Translations under genes and position numbers: made by a program
DNA from: an uncultured bacterium
GTDB taxonomy: Bacteria > Krumholzibacteriota > Krumholzibacteriia > LZORAL124-64-63
Assembly (NCBI GenBank): GCA_903847545.1
Contig: CAINDZ010000411.1
Location: forward strand, 1 to 5,514
Direction of reading: 5' to 3'
DNA: 5,514 nucleotides
Part shown: one piece after another, positions 1 to 5,514 of the stretch
Numbering within the stretch: the stretch's first letter is position 1
Layout of the letters: the number at the start of each line of letters is the position of its first letter
The notes under the pieces: generated by a model
What the model was told of the DNA's origin: nothing
Database searches by the model: none
What the model saw: the letters and a program-made list of their open reading frames with translations, nothing else

Positions 1-261
1 GAACGGTGCCTGGCCGCGGGCCCCCTCGGCGTCGTCGGGCCCGATGCGCTGGACGGCGGCGCCTGGCGCGTCGTGCTGGTGCTGGAGGCGAGCGGGCGCC
101 GTTCGCAGTCGTTCGACGCCGCGCGCAAGGCCGTCGAGCGCGCCTGGTTCGACGAGGAGAGCGAGCGCCGGCTGCGCGCCGCGCTCGATGCCTTGCGGCG
201 CGGCTACGGCGAGGAAGTGGACGGGCAGGCCGTCGACGCGCTGGCCGCCACCGGCCGCTGA
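1..261 (+). CDS. C-terminal fragment of a parvulin-like peptidyl-prolyl cis-trans isomerase (5' end outside window)
   Basis: Frame 1 is open from the first base to a TGA at 259-261, giving 86 residues of a gene that begins upstream. The visible part has a Gly/Pro-rich turn (GVVGP), a strand-like stretch with a Trp (AWRVVLVLE), then a charged helix (FDAARKAVERAWFDEE) and a closing segment (LRAALDALRRGYGEEVD). This order matches the end of PpiC/SurA-type isomerases: the last parvulin strand 'W.vv.v.e', then a C-terminal helix and an 'LR..Y..ev' tail. Such proteins catalyse prolyl isomerisation, usually as periplasmic folding chaperones. The catalytic core is outside the window, so the call rests on the tail pattern only. 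A GTG at 73 could formally start a 62-residue ORF, but the frame is open and protein-like before it, so an internal start is unlikely. A terminator follows 20 bases after the stop. Confidence 0.55.
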   Translation, partial: ERCLAAGPLGVVGPDALDGGAWRVVLVLEASGRRSQSFDAARKAVERAWFDEESERRLRAALDALRRGYGEEVDGQAVDALAATGR

Positions 262-281
262 CCGATCGGACCTGCGTTGAA

Positions 282-308
282 GGGACGTCGGGATCCGGCG
301 TCCCTTTT
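282..308 (+). terminator. Rho-independent terminator after the isomerase-like gene
   Basis: GGGACG at 282-287 pairs perfectly with CGTCCC at 299-304. The stem continues inward through a T-G wobble (288/298) and three more pairs (289-291 with 295-297), leaving a 3-base loop (GAT, 292-294). TTTT follows directly at 305-308, and A280-A281 can pair with the first Ts. It lies just downstream of the stop at 261 and upstream of the next promoter, so it separates the two plus-strand genes into different transcripts. Confidence 0.85.
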
Positions 309-329
309 CATTTCGGGCTGCGCCGCCGC

Positions 330-358
330 TGGCCGAAGGTCGCTTCCTCGCCTAGAAT
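330..358 (+). promoter_or_regulatory. Probable sigma70-type promoter for the aminotransferase gene
   Basis: TAGAAT at 353-358 differs from the consensus -10 box (TATAAT) at one position and stands out in very GC-rich sequence. A weak -35 candidate, TGGCCG at 330-335, sits 17 bases upstream and matches TTGACA at only three of six positions. A start of transcription near 365 would leave a leader of about 45 bases before the ATG at 411. The position between the upstream terminator and the gene fits. The -10 box is the persuasive part; the -35 is weak. Confidence 0.5.
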
Positions 359-397
359 GCCCCCCGGGCCGGGAAGACGGAATTGCGTCCATCGGGC

Positions 398-404
398 GAA
401 AGGG
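398..404 (+). promoter_or_regulatory. Ribosome binding site that fixes the aminotransferase start
   Basis: GAAAGGG at 398-404 is a purine-rich Shine-Dalgarno-like sequence six bases before the ATG at 411. The in-frame alternative ATG at 357 overlaps the -10 box and has no comparable site, and the longer open frame before it reads through the terminator. This supports 411 as the start. Confidence 0.65.
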
Positions 405-410
405 CACGCC

Positions 411-1613
411 ATGCTGAACCCCTCCTTTACCAGGATCGGACTCTCGCCGATCGTCGAGATCAGCGAACGGATACGCGACCTGGCCCCCCGTTGGGAAGCG
501 GCCAACGGCGGCAAGTTCGCGTTCCTGCAACGCGGCGAACTGGCTGACGACACCCCGGCTTTCATCACGCGCGCCGTCGGCCAGGCCATCGAGGCCGGGC
601 TGACCCGCTACCCGAAGTCGGGCGGCGAGCCCTGGTTCAAGGACGCGGTGCTGGCGCGACTGGCAGAGTCCGGCATCAAGGACGTGGGCCGGGAGCATGT
701 GTTGTGCACGTACGGCGGCCAGGAGGGCCTGCAACTCACCTTCAACCTGTTCGCCGGCGGGCGCGTCGTGGCCTTTGCGCCGACCTGGTCCTGCGTGCTT
801 GAGAACATCGCGCCCTACGGCAGCTACACGCTGGACCCCGTGCCGTTCATCGAGCGCGACGGCGCGCTGGAGATCGATTTCGCGCAGGTCGAGGCCAAGC
901 TGCCCGGCGCCGACCTGCTTTACGTCAACACGCCGCACAACCCGACCGGCAAGGTGTTCTCGCGCGAGGAACTCTCCCGACTCAACGACCTGTGCCTGAA
1001 GCACGGGGTGCGCATCGTCTCGGACGAGGCATACGAGGACTTCGTGTTCGGCGGCGCGCGCCACGTCAGCCTGCTCGAGTTTCCCGGCGACCACATCTTC
1101 TCGGTGCACACCTGCTCGAAGTCCTACGCCGCCACGGGCTTCCGCATCGGCTACACGGTGTGCCGCGACGCGAGCCTGATCTCCAGGATGACGCTGGGCG
1201 AATACACGCAAACCGCCGGCGTGGTGCCGTTCATCCAGAAGGCGTTCGCCGTGGCGTTGACGTCCGTCGAGGAACGCGAGGCATGGCTGCGCCCGCTGAT
1301 GGAGCGCTTCGGCCGCCGGCGCGAACTGATCGTCGAGCGCCTGGCCCCCGTCCTGGGTCCCGGGCTGTACCGCCCCGAGGGCGCATTCTACTTCTTCCTG
1401 AACCTGAAGGGATTCGTGCCCGAGGCCCCGGCCGGTACGACGCAGGGCGCGTTCGTGCTGCAGCGGTTCCTGGATGCAGGCGTGGCCGTCATCCCCGGCA
1501 CGGCGTTCGGCGGCCCCGAGTACGCGCACCATGTGCGGTTGTCGTTCTCGGGCATCGAGGAGGAACCGCTGGGCAAGGCGCTCGATCGCATCACGACGCA
1601 GGTGCTCTCCTAG
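411..1613 (+). CDS. PLP-dependent aminotransferase, class I/II (fold type I)
   Basis: Complete 400-residue protein, the usual length for aspartate-aminotransferase-like enzymes. It should transfer an amino group between an amino acid and a 2-oxo acid in the cytoplasm using pyridoxal 5'-phosphate; the substrate cannot be read from sequence. Signature elements are present in the expected order: YGGQEGLQL (101-109) in the phosphate-binding position, an aromatic W126 that stacks on the cofactor in relatives, NPTG (177-180) with N177, SDEAY (204-208) with D205 and Y208, the Schiff-base lysine K237 in CSKSYAATGFRIGY (235-248), phosphate-contacting R245, and a carboxylate-binding R376 in VRLSFSG (375-381). 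The C-terminal small domain includes PEGAFYFFL (322-330) and GVAVIPGTAFG (357-367). There is no signal peptide. The gene has its own promoter and RBS and is convergent with the large minus-strand gene. The family call is secure; aspartate, alanine or aromatic specificity is undecided. Confidence 0.95.
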   Translation: MLNPSFTRIGLSPIVEISERIRDLAPRWEAANGGKFAFLQRGELADDTPAFITRAVGQAIEAGLTRYPKSGGEPWFKDAVLARLAESGIKDVGREHVLCTYGGQEGLQLTFNLFAGGRVVAFAPTWSCVLENIAPYGSYTLDPVPFIERDGALEIDFAQVEAKLPGADLLYVNTPHNPTGKVFSREELSRLNDLCLKHGVRIVSDEAYEDFVFGGARHVSLLEFPGDHIFSVHTCSKSYAATGFRIGYTVCRDASLISRMTLGEYTQTAGVVPFIQKAFAVALTSVEEREAWLRPLMERFGRRRELIVERLAPVLGPGLYRPEGAFYFFLNLKGFVPEAPAGTTQGAFVLQRFLDAGVAVIPGTAFGGPEYAHHVRLSFSGIEEEPLGKALDRITTQVLS

Positions 1614-1621
1614 GGGACGCC

Positions 1622-1637
1622 GTTGCGCCGGCGCAAC
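1622..1637. repeat. Perfect 16-bp palindrome just after the aminotransferase stop
   Basis: GTTGCGCCGGCGCAAC is its own reverse complement. It begins eight bases after the TAG at 1611-1613. As RNA it could form a six-pair stem with a CCGG loop, but no T-run follows on either strand, so it is a poor intrinsic terminator. It could be a 3'-end stabilising hairpin, a Rho-associated pause site or a dimeric protein site; the sequence alone does not decide. Confidence 0.5.
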
Positions 1638-1695
1638 TCCGGCGGCGGGCGCCATTCACCCTGGGCAAATCGAACCGACCACAGCGCCCAGTGCC

Positions 1696-1735
1696 GACGA
1701 GAACGGGGAGCCCAACCGGGCTCCCCGTCCTCGTC
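1696..1735. terminator. Long hairpin between convergent genes, probable bidirectional terminator
   Basis: ACGGGGAGCCC at 1703-1713 pairs perfectly with GGGCTCCCCGT at 1718-1728 around a 4-base loop (1714-1717). After one A/C mismatch (1702/1729) the stem extends by six more pairs, GACGAG (1696-1701) with CTCGTC (1730-1735), for 17 pairs in all. It lies 83 bases past the aminotransferase stop and 33 bases past the stop of the minus-strand gene, the usual place for a shared terminator of convergent genes. Neither side has a clean T-run: only CTCGTCTC on the plus side and TTCTCGTC on the minus side. The remaining intergenic sequence (1638-1695 and 1736-1767) shows nothing recognisable. Confidence 0.7.
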
Positions 1736-1767
1736 TCAAACAACACCCCCGAAGGAGCGTCACCCGA

Positions 1768-4700
1768 TCAGTGCGTCAGCACCAGCTTCTTGTGGAAGCG
1801 ATGCCCGCCCGCCTCGAAGATCACGAAGTAGATGCCCGCCGGGGCCGGGCCCGAGTTCGTGTGGCCCGACCAGTTCGCCGTGTGGCGGCCGGCGCCCACC
1901 TCGTTGTCGATCACGCGGGCCACGATGCGGCCGCGCATGTCGACGATGGTCAGGCGCACATGGCCCGCCTGGGGCATCTGGTACTGGATCAGCGTCTGGC
2001 CGGCCGACGGGTTCGGGCGCAGGGAACTGAGCGCGAACTCCGTGACCGGGCCGTCGTCGACGCCCGACAGGCCGGGGTCGGCGATGATGAACGCCAGGTC
2101 GCTGACGTCGCTGCTGCTGCTGCAGCCGTCGTCGTACGCGACGACCTTGACCAGCGCCGTGCCGGGGGCCGCCGGGCCCGTGACCGTCCACGTGTACGAG
2201 CCGCTGTTGCCGATGCCGGTCGCCAGCGTCTCGCCCCACGTCTCGCCGTTGTCGCGCGAGAGCAGGATGTCGACGGAGCTGACGGCCACGTCGTCGGTCG
2301 CCGTCCAGGTGATCTCGAACGAGCCGGCGATGTTGGCCACCTCGCCGCCGTCGGGGGCCGTGACGGTCACTGTCGGCGCCGTGGCGTTGTCGTCGTTCAG
2401 GATGGTCGCGGTCGCGCTGGCATCGCCGAGCGTGGCGTTGACCGGGTTCGAGAGCGTCATCGTGAACGTCTCGTTGGCCTCGCCGCACAGGTCGCCGCTC
2501 ACCAGGACGGTGTCGGCAACGCTGGTCGCGCCGGCCGGGATGGTCAGCGTGGCCGTGCGGGTCGTGTAGTCGCTGGCCGTGGCCGTGCCGTCGGCCGTGG
2601 CCACGTCGACGTTCACGTCGGTGGCCGCGGCGCTCGACAGGCTGATCGTGAAGGCGAACGGCGTCGTGCCCGCGTCGCCCTCGTTCGCCGAGGTGTTGGC
2701 GATCGAGATCACCGGGGCGGCCTCGTCGTTGACGATCGTGCCGAGGCCCTGCGTCGTGACCGACGTGATGCCCGTCAGGTTCGCCAGGTTCACGGCGAAG
2801 GTCTCGTCGAGCTCGTTCACCTCGTCGCCGTAGACCAGCACCGGGATGGTCTGCGTCGTCGTCCCGGCCGGGAACGTCACGGTGCCCAGGGCGGCCGCAT
2901 AGTCGCTGCCGGCCACGGTCGCCGTGCCGTCGGCGGTGGCGAAGTCGGCCGTCGCGGCCAGGCCGCTGGCGGCCGACAGCGTCGCCGTGAACGTGAACGA
3001 CGTGGTGCCGCTGTTGCCCTCGGCCTGCGTGACGGCATCGACGGCCACGGTCGGCGCCGTGTCGTCGTTGGTGACGGTGCCGGTGCCCTGCGCGGTCACC
3101 GACGAGATGCCCGACAGGTTCGAAAGCGTGACGGCGAAGGTCTCGTCCGCCTCGTATTTCGCGTCGCCGTTGACGGTCACGGTGACGTTCTGCGACGTCG
3201 TCCCGGCCGGGAACGTCACGGTGCCGGTGGCGGCGGCGAAGTCGCCGTCGGCCAGGGTCGCCGTGCCGTCGCCCGCGACGAAGTCCGCCGTGGCGGCCAC
3301 GCCGCTGGCCGCCGACAGGCTGGCCGTGAACGTGAACGCCGTGGTGCCCGTGTTGCCCTCGACGATGGTCACGTCGTTCAGCGCCACGGTCGGGGCCGCG
3401 TCGTCGTTGGTGATCGTGCCGGCGCCCTGCGTCGTCACCGACGCGATGCCAGACAGGCTCGACAGGTTGACGGCGAACGTCTCGTCCGCCTCGTACTTCG
3501 CGTCGCCGGCCACGGTCACCGCGATCGTCTGCGTCGTGGTGCCGGCCGGGAAGGTGATGGCGCCGGAGGCGGCGGTGTAGTCGCCGTCGGCGGTGGTCGC
3601 CGTGCCGTTGGCCGTGGCGTAGTTCGCCGAGGCGGCCAGGCCGCTGGCGGCCGACAGCGTCGCCGTGAACGTGTACGTCGAGGTGCCGCTGTTGCCCTCG
3701 GCCTGCGCCACGGCGGCGATCGCGACCGTCGGCGCCGCGTCGTCGTTGGTGATCGTGCCCGTGGCGCTGGTGGTCGCGCCCAGCGTGGCGTTCACCGGGT
3801 TGCTCAGCGTCACGGTGAAGGTCTCGCTGGCCTCGTACTTCGTGTCGCCGGCGACCGTCACGTTGAAGGTGCCCGAGGTGCTGCCGGCCGGGATCGTCAG
3901 CGTGCCCGATCCGGCCGTGTAGTCGAGGTCGGCCGTGGTGGCGCTGCCGTTGGCGGTGGCCCAGTCGACGGTCACGGCGGAGCCCGCGGCGGCCGACAGG
4001 TTGACCGTGAACGTCAGCGGCGTGCTGCCCGAGTTGCCCTCGGCGGCGGTCGGGCCGGTCGCGATGGTCGCCACCGGGGGCGCCGCGGCGCCGACGACGT
4101 GCACGACGGCGGCCGACGAAGCCTGGCCGTCGGGGTTGGTGATGGTCAGCGTGTACTTCTCGGCGCCGATGTTGGCCGTGGCCGCGCTGGCGTTGAGGAC
4201 CAGGTTGACCGTCGTCGGGTTGACGTAGGTCGCCGACACGACCGTGGGCGGCGTGCCGGTGGCGCCGCCGGCCGTGATGGCCGCCGACAGGTGGTTGAAG
4301 GCGGGCACGCCGACCAGGTTCGTGCCCGGGTCGTAGAAGCCCGTGCCGCTGCTGGAGACGCCGGTCAGCGTGACGTTGACCGTGGCCTGCCCGGCGTTCA
4401 CGTCGGCCAGCACGCTGGGCGTGGCCGGGGCCGGGGCCAGCAGCTTGGCGACGCGCACGCCGTACGAGTTGGTGGCGTCGCAGAACTCCTGGACCGTCCA
4501 CATCGTCATGTCGTCCAGGGGATCGAGGCTGGTGTACGAATAGTCGCCCCAGCGCCGGCCGTACGCGCCGCCCGTGTCGCTGGTCGGGTTGTAGGCGGTG
4601 GCGCTGTTGGTGTACTTGGCCACCGTCTGCGTCGCGCCGAGGGCATCGCTCGCCAGGCGGCCGGTGACGGCGGCGTTGACGTAGGCCGCGTTGCCGGCGT

Positions 4701-5514
4701 GGCTGAAGCCGAAGGCCGCGTGGCCCTGGCCCGACACCATCACCGAGGGGATCCAGTACGACAGCGGGTTGGTGGCCGTCGGGTCGAAGATGGTGCCCGA
4801 CTGCACGACGACCGGTGTGCCGCCGTTGTCGGTGGATCGGATGCCGTTCAGCTCGTACCAGCGCGTGCCGTTGCGGCCGCCGGTCGACGAAGCCACGCCG
4901 CTGGCGTTGACCTGGATGTTGTGCGCGGTCCACAGGCGACCGTTGCGGATATGCGCGGCGAACAGGCGGTCGTCCAGCGCGTCCAGCTTGCCGTTCGTGC
5001 TGCGCGTGTTGCCCAGGTGCGGCACCGTCGCGGGCGCCAGCGTGGTCGACACGGTGATGGGGATGTTGGCCGAGATGGTCGGCGTGCCGCCCGGGTTGAA
5101 CACGCGGCGCAGCTGCAGAAGGCTCCACGAGGCGTTGTCGGTGCCGATGAAGTAGCCCTCGGTCGCGCTGGCGTCGTAGTTGTCGACACCCTGCGGCGTG
5201 TACGGGCCGGCGGTCGCGGCGCCGCACAGGCTGGCGAAGCGGGTCGACACGATCGGGCCCGCGCCCATGATCGAGCTCTTGCGCACGACATAGCCGTCGG
5301 TGCCGGCGTACGTGGTGCCGCCGCTGCAGAAGTTGTTGGTGCCGATGTAGAGCGCGTTGGGATCGATGCCCAGGGTCGGGTAATCGGACAGGCAGCCCGT
5401 GGGGCTGAGGATATAGAAGAACGTCCAGACCGTGCCCGCCGTGATGGCGTTGGCGCTCGCGGCGTCGCTGACGGCGAACATGATGCGGTTGGGCGTCGCC
5501 ACGTCGATCATCAC
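1768..5514 (-). CDS. Large secreted multidomain protein with Calx-beta repeats and C-terminal sorting-like domain (5' end outside window)
   Basis: The minus strand is open from the window edge to a TGA at 1768-1770, giving 1248 visible residues. The first visible codons (GTG ATG) fall at the edge and are not followed by a signal peptide, so the true start and export signal should lie beyond 5514. Visible order: conserved exoprotein-like region (about 1-360), IPT/TIG-like segment (361-478), five Calx-beta domains (481-1042), Ig-like domain (1048-1147), linker, and FlgD-Ig/Por-secretion-type C-terminal domain (about 1161-1248). Composition is typical of an exported protein: Ala, Thr, Val, Gly and Asp are abundant, Cys is rare (41, 63, 97, 345, 1010, 1131), and only seven lysines follow residue 361. 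The likely role is a cell-surface or released adhesive or structural protein stabilised by calcium. No catalytic motif is recognised, though the N-terminal region could be enzymatic or a propeller. The 3' end converges on the aminotransferase gene. Confidence 0.9.
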   Translation of the reverse strand: MMIDVATPNRIMFAVSDAASANAITAGTVWTFFYILSPTGCLSDYPTLGIDPNALYIGTNNFCSGGTTYAGTDGYVVRKSSIMGAGPIVSTRFASLCGAATAGPYTPQGVDNYDASATEGYFIGTDNASWSLLQLRRVFNPGGTPTISANIPITVSTTLAPATVPHLGNTRSTNGKLDALDDRLFAAHIRNGRLWTAHNIQVNASGVASSTGGRNGTRWYELNGIRSTDNGGTPVVVQSGTIFDPTATNPLSYWIPSVMVSGQGHAAFGFSHAGNAAYVNAAVTGRLASDALGATQTVAKYTNSATAYNPTSDTGGAYGRRWGDYSYTSLDPLDDMTMWTVQEFCDATNSYGVRVAKLLAPAPATPSVLADVNAGQATVNVTLTGVSSSGTGFYDPGTNLVGVPAFNHLSAAITAGGATGTPPTVVSATYVNPTTVNLVLNASAATANIGAEKYTLTITNPDGQASSAAVVHVVGAAAPPVATIATGPTAAEGNSGSTPLTFTVNLSAAAGSAVTVDWATANGSATTADLDYTAGSGTLTIPAGSTSGTFNVTVAGDTKYEASETFTVTLSNPVNATLGATTSATGTITNDDAAPTVAIAAVAQAEGNSGTSTYTFTATLSAASGLAASANYATANGTATTADGDYTAASGAITFPAGTTTQTIAVTVAGDAKYEADETFAVNLSSLSGIASVTTQGAGTITNDDAAPTVALNDVTIVEGNTGTTAFTFTASLSAASGVAATADFVAGDGTATLADGDFAAATGTVTFPAGTTSQNVTVTVNGDAKYEADETFAVTLSNLSGISSVTAQGTGTVTNDDTAPTVAVDAVTQAEGNSGTTSFTFTATLSAASGLAATADFATADGTATVAGSDYAAALGTVTFPAGTTTQTIPVLVYGDEVNELDETFAVNLANLTGITSVTTQGLGTIVNDEAAPVISIANTSANEGDAGTTPFAFTISLSSAAATDVNVDVATADGTATASDYTTRTATLTIPAGATSVADTVLVSGDLCGEANETFTMTLSNPVNATLGDASATATILNDDNATAPTVTVTAPDGGEVANIAGSFEITWTATDDVAVSSVDILLSRDNGETWGETLATGIGNSGSYTWTVTGPAAPGTALVKVVAYDDGCSSSSDVSDLAFIIADPGLSGVDDGPVTEFALSSLRPNPSAGQTLIQYQMPQAGHVRLTIVDMRGRIVARVIDNEVGAGRHTANWSGHTNSGPAPAGIYFVIFEAGGHRFHKKLVLTH
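1771..2034 (-). other. C-terminal FlgD-Ig / Por-secretion-like sorting domain (residues about 1161-1248)
   Basis: The last 88 residues contain LRPNPSAGQTLIQYQMP (1165-1181), VRLTIVDMRGRIVARV (1186-1201), GAGRHTANWSGHTNSG (1207-1222), APAGIYFVIFEAGG (1224-1237) and KKLVLTH at the end. 'PNP....t.I.Y.mP..g.v.l.i.D..GR.v..l......aG.H...W.G....G...p.GiYf....ag.....Kl.l' is the classic layout of FlgD-Ig-like and type IX secretion C-terminal domains. In type IX systems such domains route proteins across the outer membrane and are cleaved or anchored at the surface. Whether this organism uses a true type IX system cannot be judged here. Confidence 0.85.
2074..2373 (-). other. Ig-like domain of Kre9/KNH type (residues about 1048-1147)
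   Basis: The segment has PTVTVTAPDGGEVANIAGSF (1047-1066), ITWTATDDVAVSSVDILLS (1068-1086), DNGETW (1088-1093), GSYTWTVTGP (1105-1114) and LVKVVAYDDG (1121-1130). The pattern 'P.gGe.....s..I.W.a.D...v..vdi.lS.DnG.tW......n.gsy.Wtv' is common in Ig-like domains placed just before C-terminal sorting domains in secreted bacterial proteins. It is probably a spacer or carbohydrate-contacting module. A single Cys (C1131) begins a short Ser run encoded by an AGC repeat. Confidence 0.7.
2954..3029 (-). repeat. DNA-level repeat copy A (unit 4), matching 3632-3707
   Basis: Bases 2954-2995 are identical over 42 positions to 3632-3673 in unit 2. Three mismatches follow in the next nine bases, then 25 further identical bases (3005-3029 against 3683-3707). 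The offset is 678 bases, twice the 339-base period. The identity includes third codon positions, so it reflects duplication or gene conversion and not only protein-level selection. Confidence 0.85.
3632..3707 (-). repeat. DNA-level repeat copy B (unit 2), matching 2954-3029
   Basis: Partner of the tract in unit 4. It encodes TFTATLSAASGLAA at residues 615-628, matching residues 841-854. The equivalent stretch of the intervening unit 3 (3293-3334) differs from both at five of 42 bases. Confidence 0.85.
4081..4434 (-). other. IPT/TIG-like beta-sandwich segment (residues about 361-478)
   Basis: The segment opens with PAPATPSVLADVNAG (361-375), continues with NVTLTGVSSSGTGFYDPG (380-397), and has VVSATYVNPTTVNLVL (425-440) followed by YTLTITNPDGQASSAAVVHV (454-473). 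A 'v.sv.yvspt.v.l.l' strand pair followed by 'y.ltVtNPdGq.s....v.v' is the usual signature of IPT/TIG Ig-like domains in bacterial surface proteins. It sits between the N-terminal region and the first Calx-beta unit, probably as a spacer. The first half fits the family less well, so this may be one domain plus a linker. Confidence 0.55.
4435..5514 (-). other. N-terminal conserved exoprotein region of the large protein (residues about 1-360)
   Basis: This region has no repeats and is richer in aromatic residues than the rest. Landmarks are SDYPTLGIDPNALYIGTNNF (43-62), GYVVRKSSIMGAGPIV (74-89), GPYTPQGVDNYDASATEGYF (103-122), ALDDRLFAAHIRNGRLWTAH (179-198), YWIPSVMVSGQGHAAFGFS (253-271) and RRWGDYSYTSLDPLDDMTMW (320-339). 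The spacing of Trp/Tyr/Gly-rich strand motifs suggests an all-beta, possibly propeller-like fold. From memory, similar motif sets occur in uncharacterised secreted proteins of several phyla, but I cannot name a Pfam family. Cysteines at 41, 63, 97 and 345 could form disulfides after export. Function is unknown; a binding or hydrolytic role cannot be excluded. Confidence 0.5.

Larger units (their letters stand above)
2389..4074 (-). repeat. Array of five tandem Calx-beta domains (residues 481-1042)
   Basis: Five units of 108-112 residues: unit 1 at 3739-4074 (481-592), unit 2 at 3400-3726 (597-705), unit 3 at 3061-3387 (710-818), unit 4 at 2722-3048 (823-931), unit 5 at 2389-2712 (935-1042). 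Each carries the Calx-beta signatures: an early EGN(S/T)G or EGDAG, a (T/A)F(T/A)(F/V)(T/N).(S/T)LS-type strand, a DG(T/S)AT or NG(T/S)AT turn, SDY/GDY/LDY, a (F/I)PAGxT turn, GDxxxExxETF, and a closing NDD or NDE. In this family these acidic positions bind calcium and rigidify the rod. Units 2-4 start exactly 113 residues apart; unit 1 to 2 is 116 and unit 4 to 5 is 112. Units 1 and 5 resemble each other in their closing half (SNPVNATLG in both), whereas units 2-4 have (S/N)L(S/T)GI.SVT.QG there. Confidence 0.92.

Noticed and set aside
6..410. N-terminal extension of the aminotransferase frame back to base 6
   Set aside because: The extension runs through the upstream gene's stop region, the terminator at 282-308 and the -10 box, is Arg/Ala-rich low-complexity translation, and lacks an RBS. 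The ATG at 411 gives a normal-length enzyme.
204..1655. A 483-codon minus-strand open frame opposite the aminotransferase
   Set aside because: This is a typical GC-rich antisense shadow: the plus strand encodes a complete enzyme with all its signature residues, while the antisense translation shows no recognisable motif.
2111..2122. Four-unit CTG/AGC microsatellite encoding a serine run
   Set aside because: Only four units, in frame and within a domain loop; too short to argue for phase variation.
2389..4074. Possible CRISPR-like or other noncoding repeat array
   Set aside because: The period is 339 bp, the whole stretch is continuously coding, and the repeats translate to a known protein domain.
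1832..4543. Several plus-strand open frames of 66-245 codons opposite the Calx-beta region
   Set aside because: They are mirror translations of the repeats, share the same periodicity, and have no independent start signals or domain content.
1760..5227. A 1155-codon open frame on the minus strand in another phase
   Set aside because: It overlaps the real gene almost fully and its translation is Arg/Gly/His/Asp-rich with no domain pattern. Its length comes from high GC and the repeated coding sequence, which suppress stop codons.

Overview
The window is uniformly very GC-rich, with G or C at most third codon positions. It looks like a bacterial chromosome segment with ordinary gene spacing. 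The large minus-strand gene encodes an exported protein ending in a FlgD-Ig/Por-secretion-like C-terminal domain after tandem Calx-beta repeats. That architecture in such a GC-rich genome suggests a lineage of the FCB type or similar (for example Eisenbacteria or Krumholzibacteriota-like bacteria). This placement is inferred from domain style and base composition, not from a marker gene.

Layout: (1) bases 1-261 (+) hold the last 86 codons of a gene that starts outside the window. It resembles the C-terminal tail of a parvulin-type (SurA/PpiC-like) peptidyl-prolyl isomerase and ends at a strong intrinsic terminator (282-308). (2) A promoter-like pair (330-358) and a Shine-Dalgarno sequence (398-404) precede a complete PLP-dependent class I/II aminotransferase (411-1613, +, 400 aa). 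All the fold-type I signature residues I looked for are present. (3) The 154-base gap at 1614-1767 separates convergent genes. It carries a perfect 16-bp palindrome and a long interrupted hairpin that probably ends transcription from both sides. (4) Bases 1768-5514 (-) are the 3' part of one large gene, 1248 codons visible and open at the window edge. In order, its product has an N-terminal conserved exoprotein region, an IPT/TIG-like segment, five Calx-beta domains, an Ig-like (Kre9/KNH-type) domain and a C-terminal sorting-like domain.

The three genes do not form an obvious pathway. The first two are transcribed in the same direction but separated by a terminator, and the third converges on them. 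I found no RNA gene, CRISPR array, transposase, attachment site or origin. The most notable content is the repeat array of the surface protein: three central units keep an exact 339-bp (113-codon) period at DNA level, and the first and third of these share a 42-base identical tract that the unit between them lacks. I see no convincing evidence of a previously undescribed multi-gene system here.
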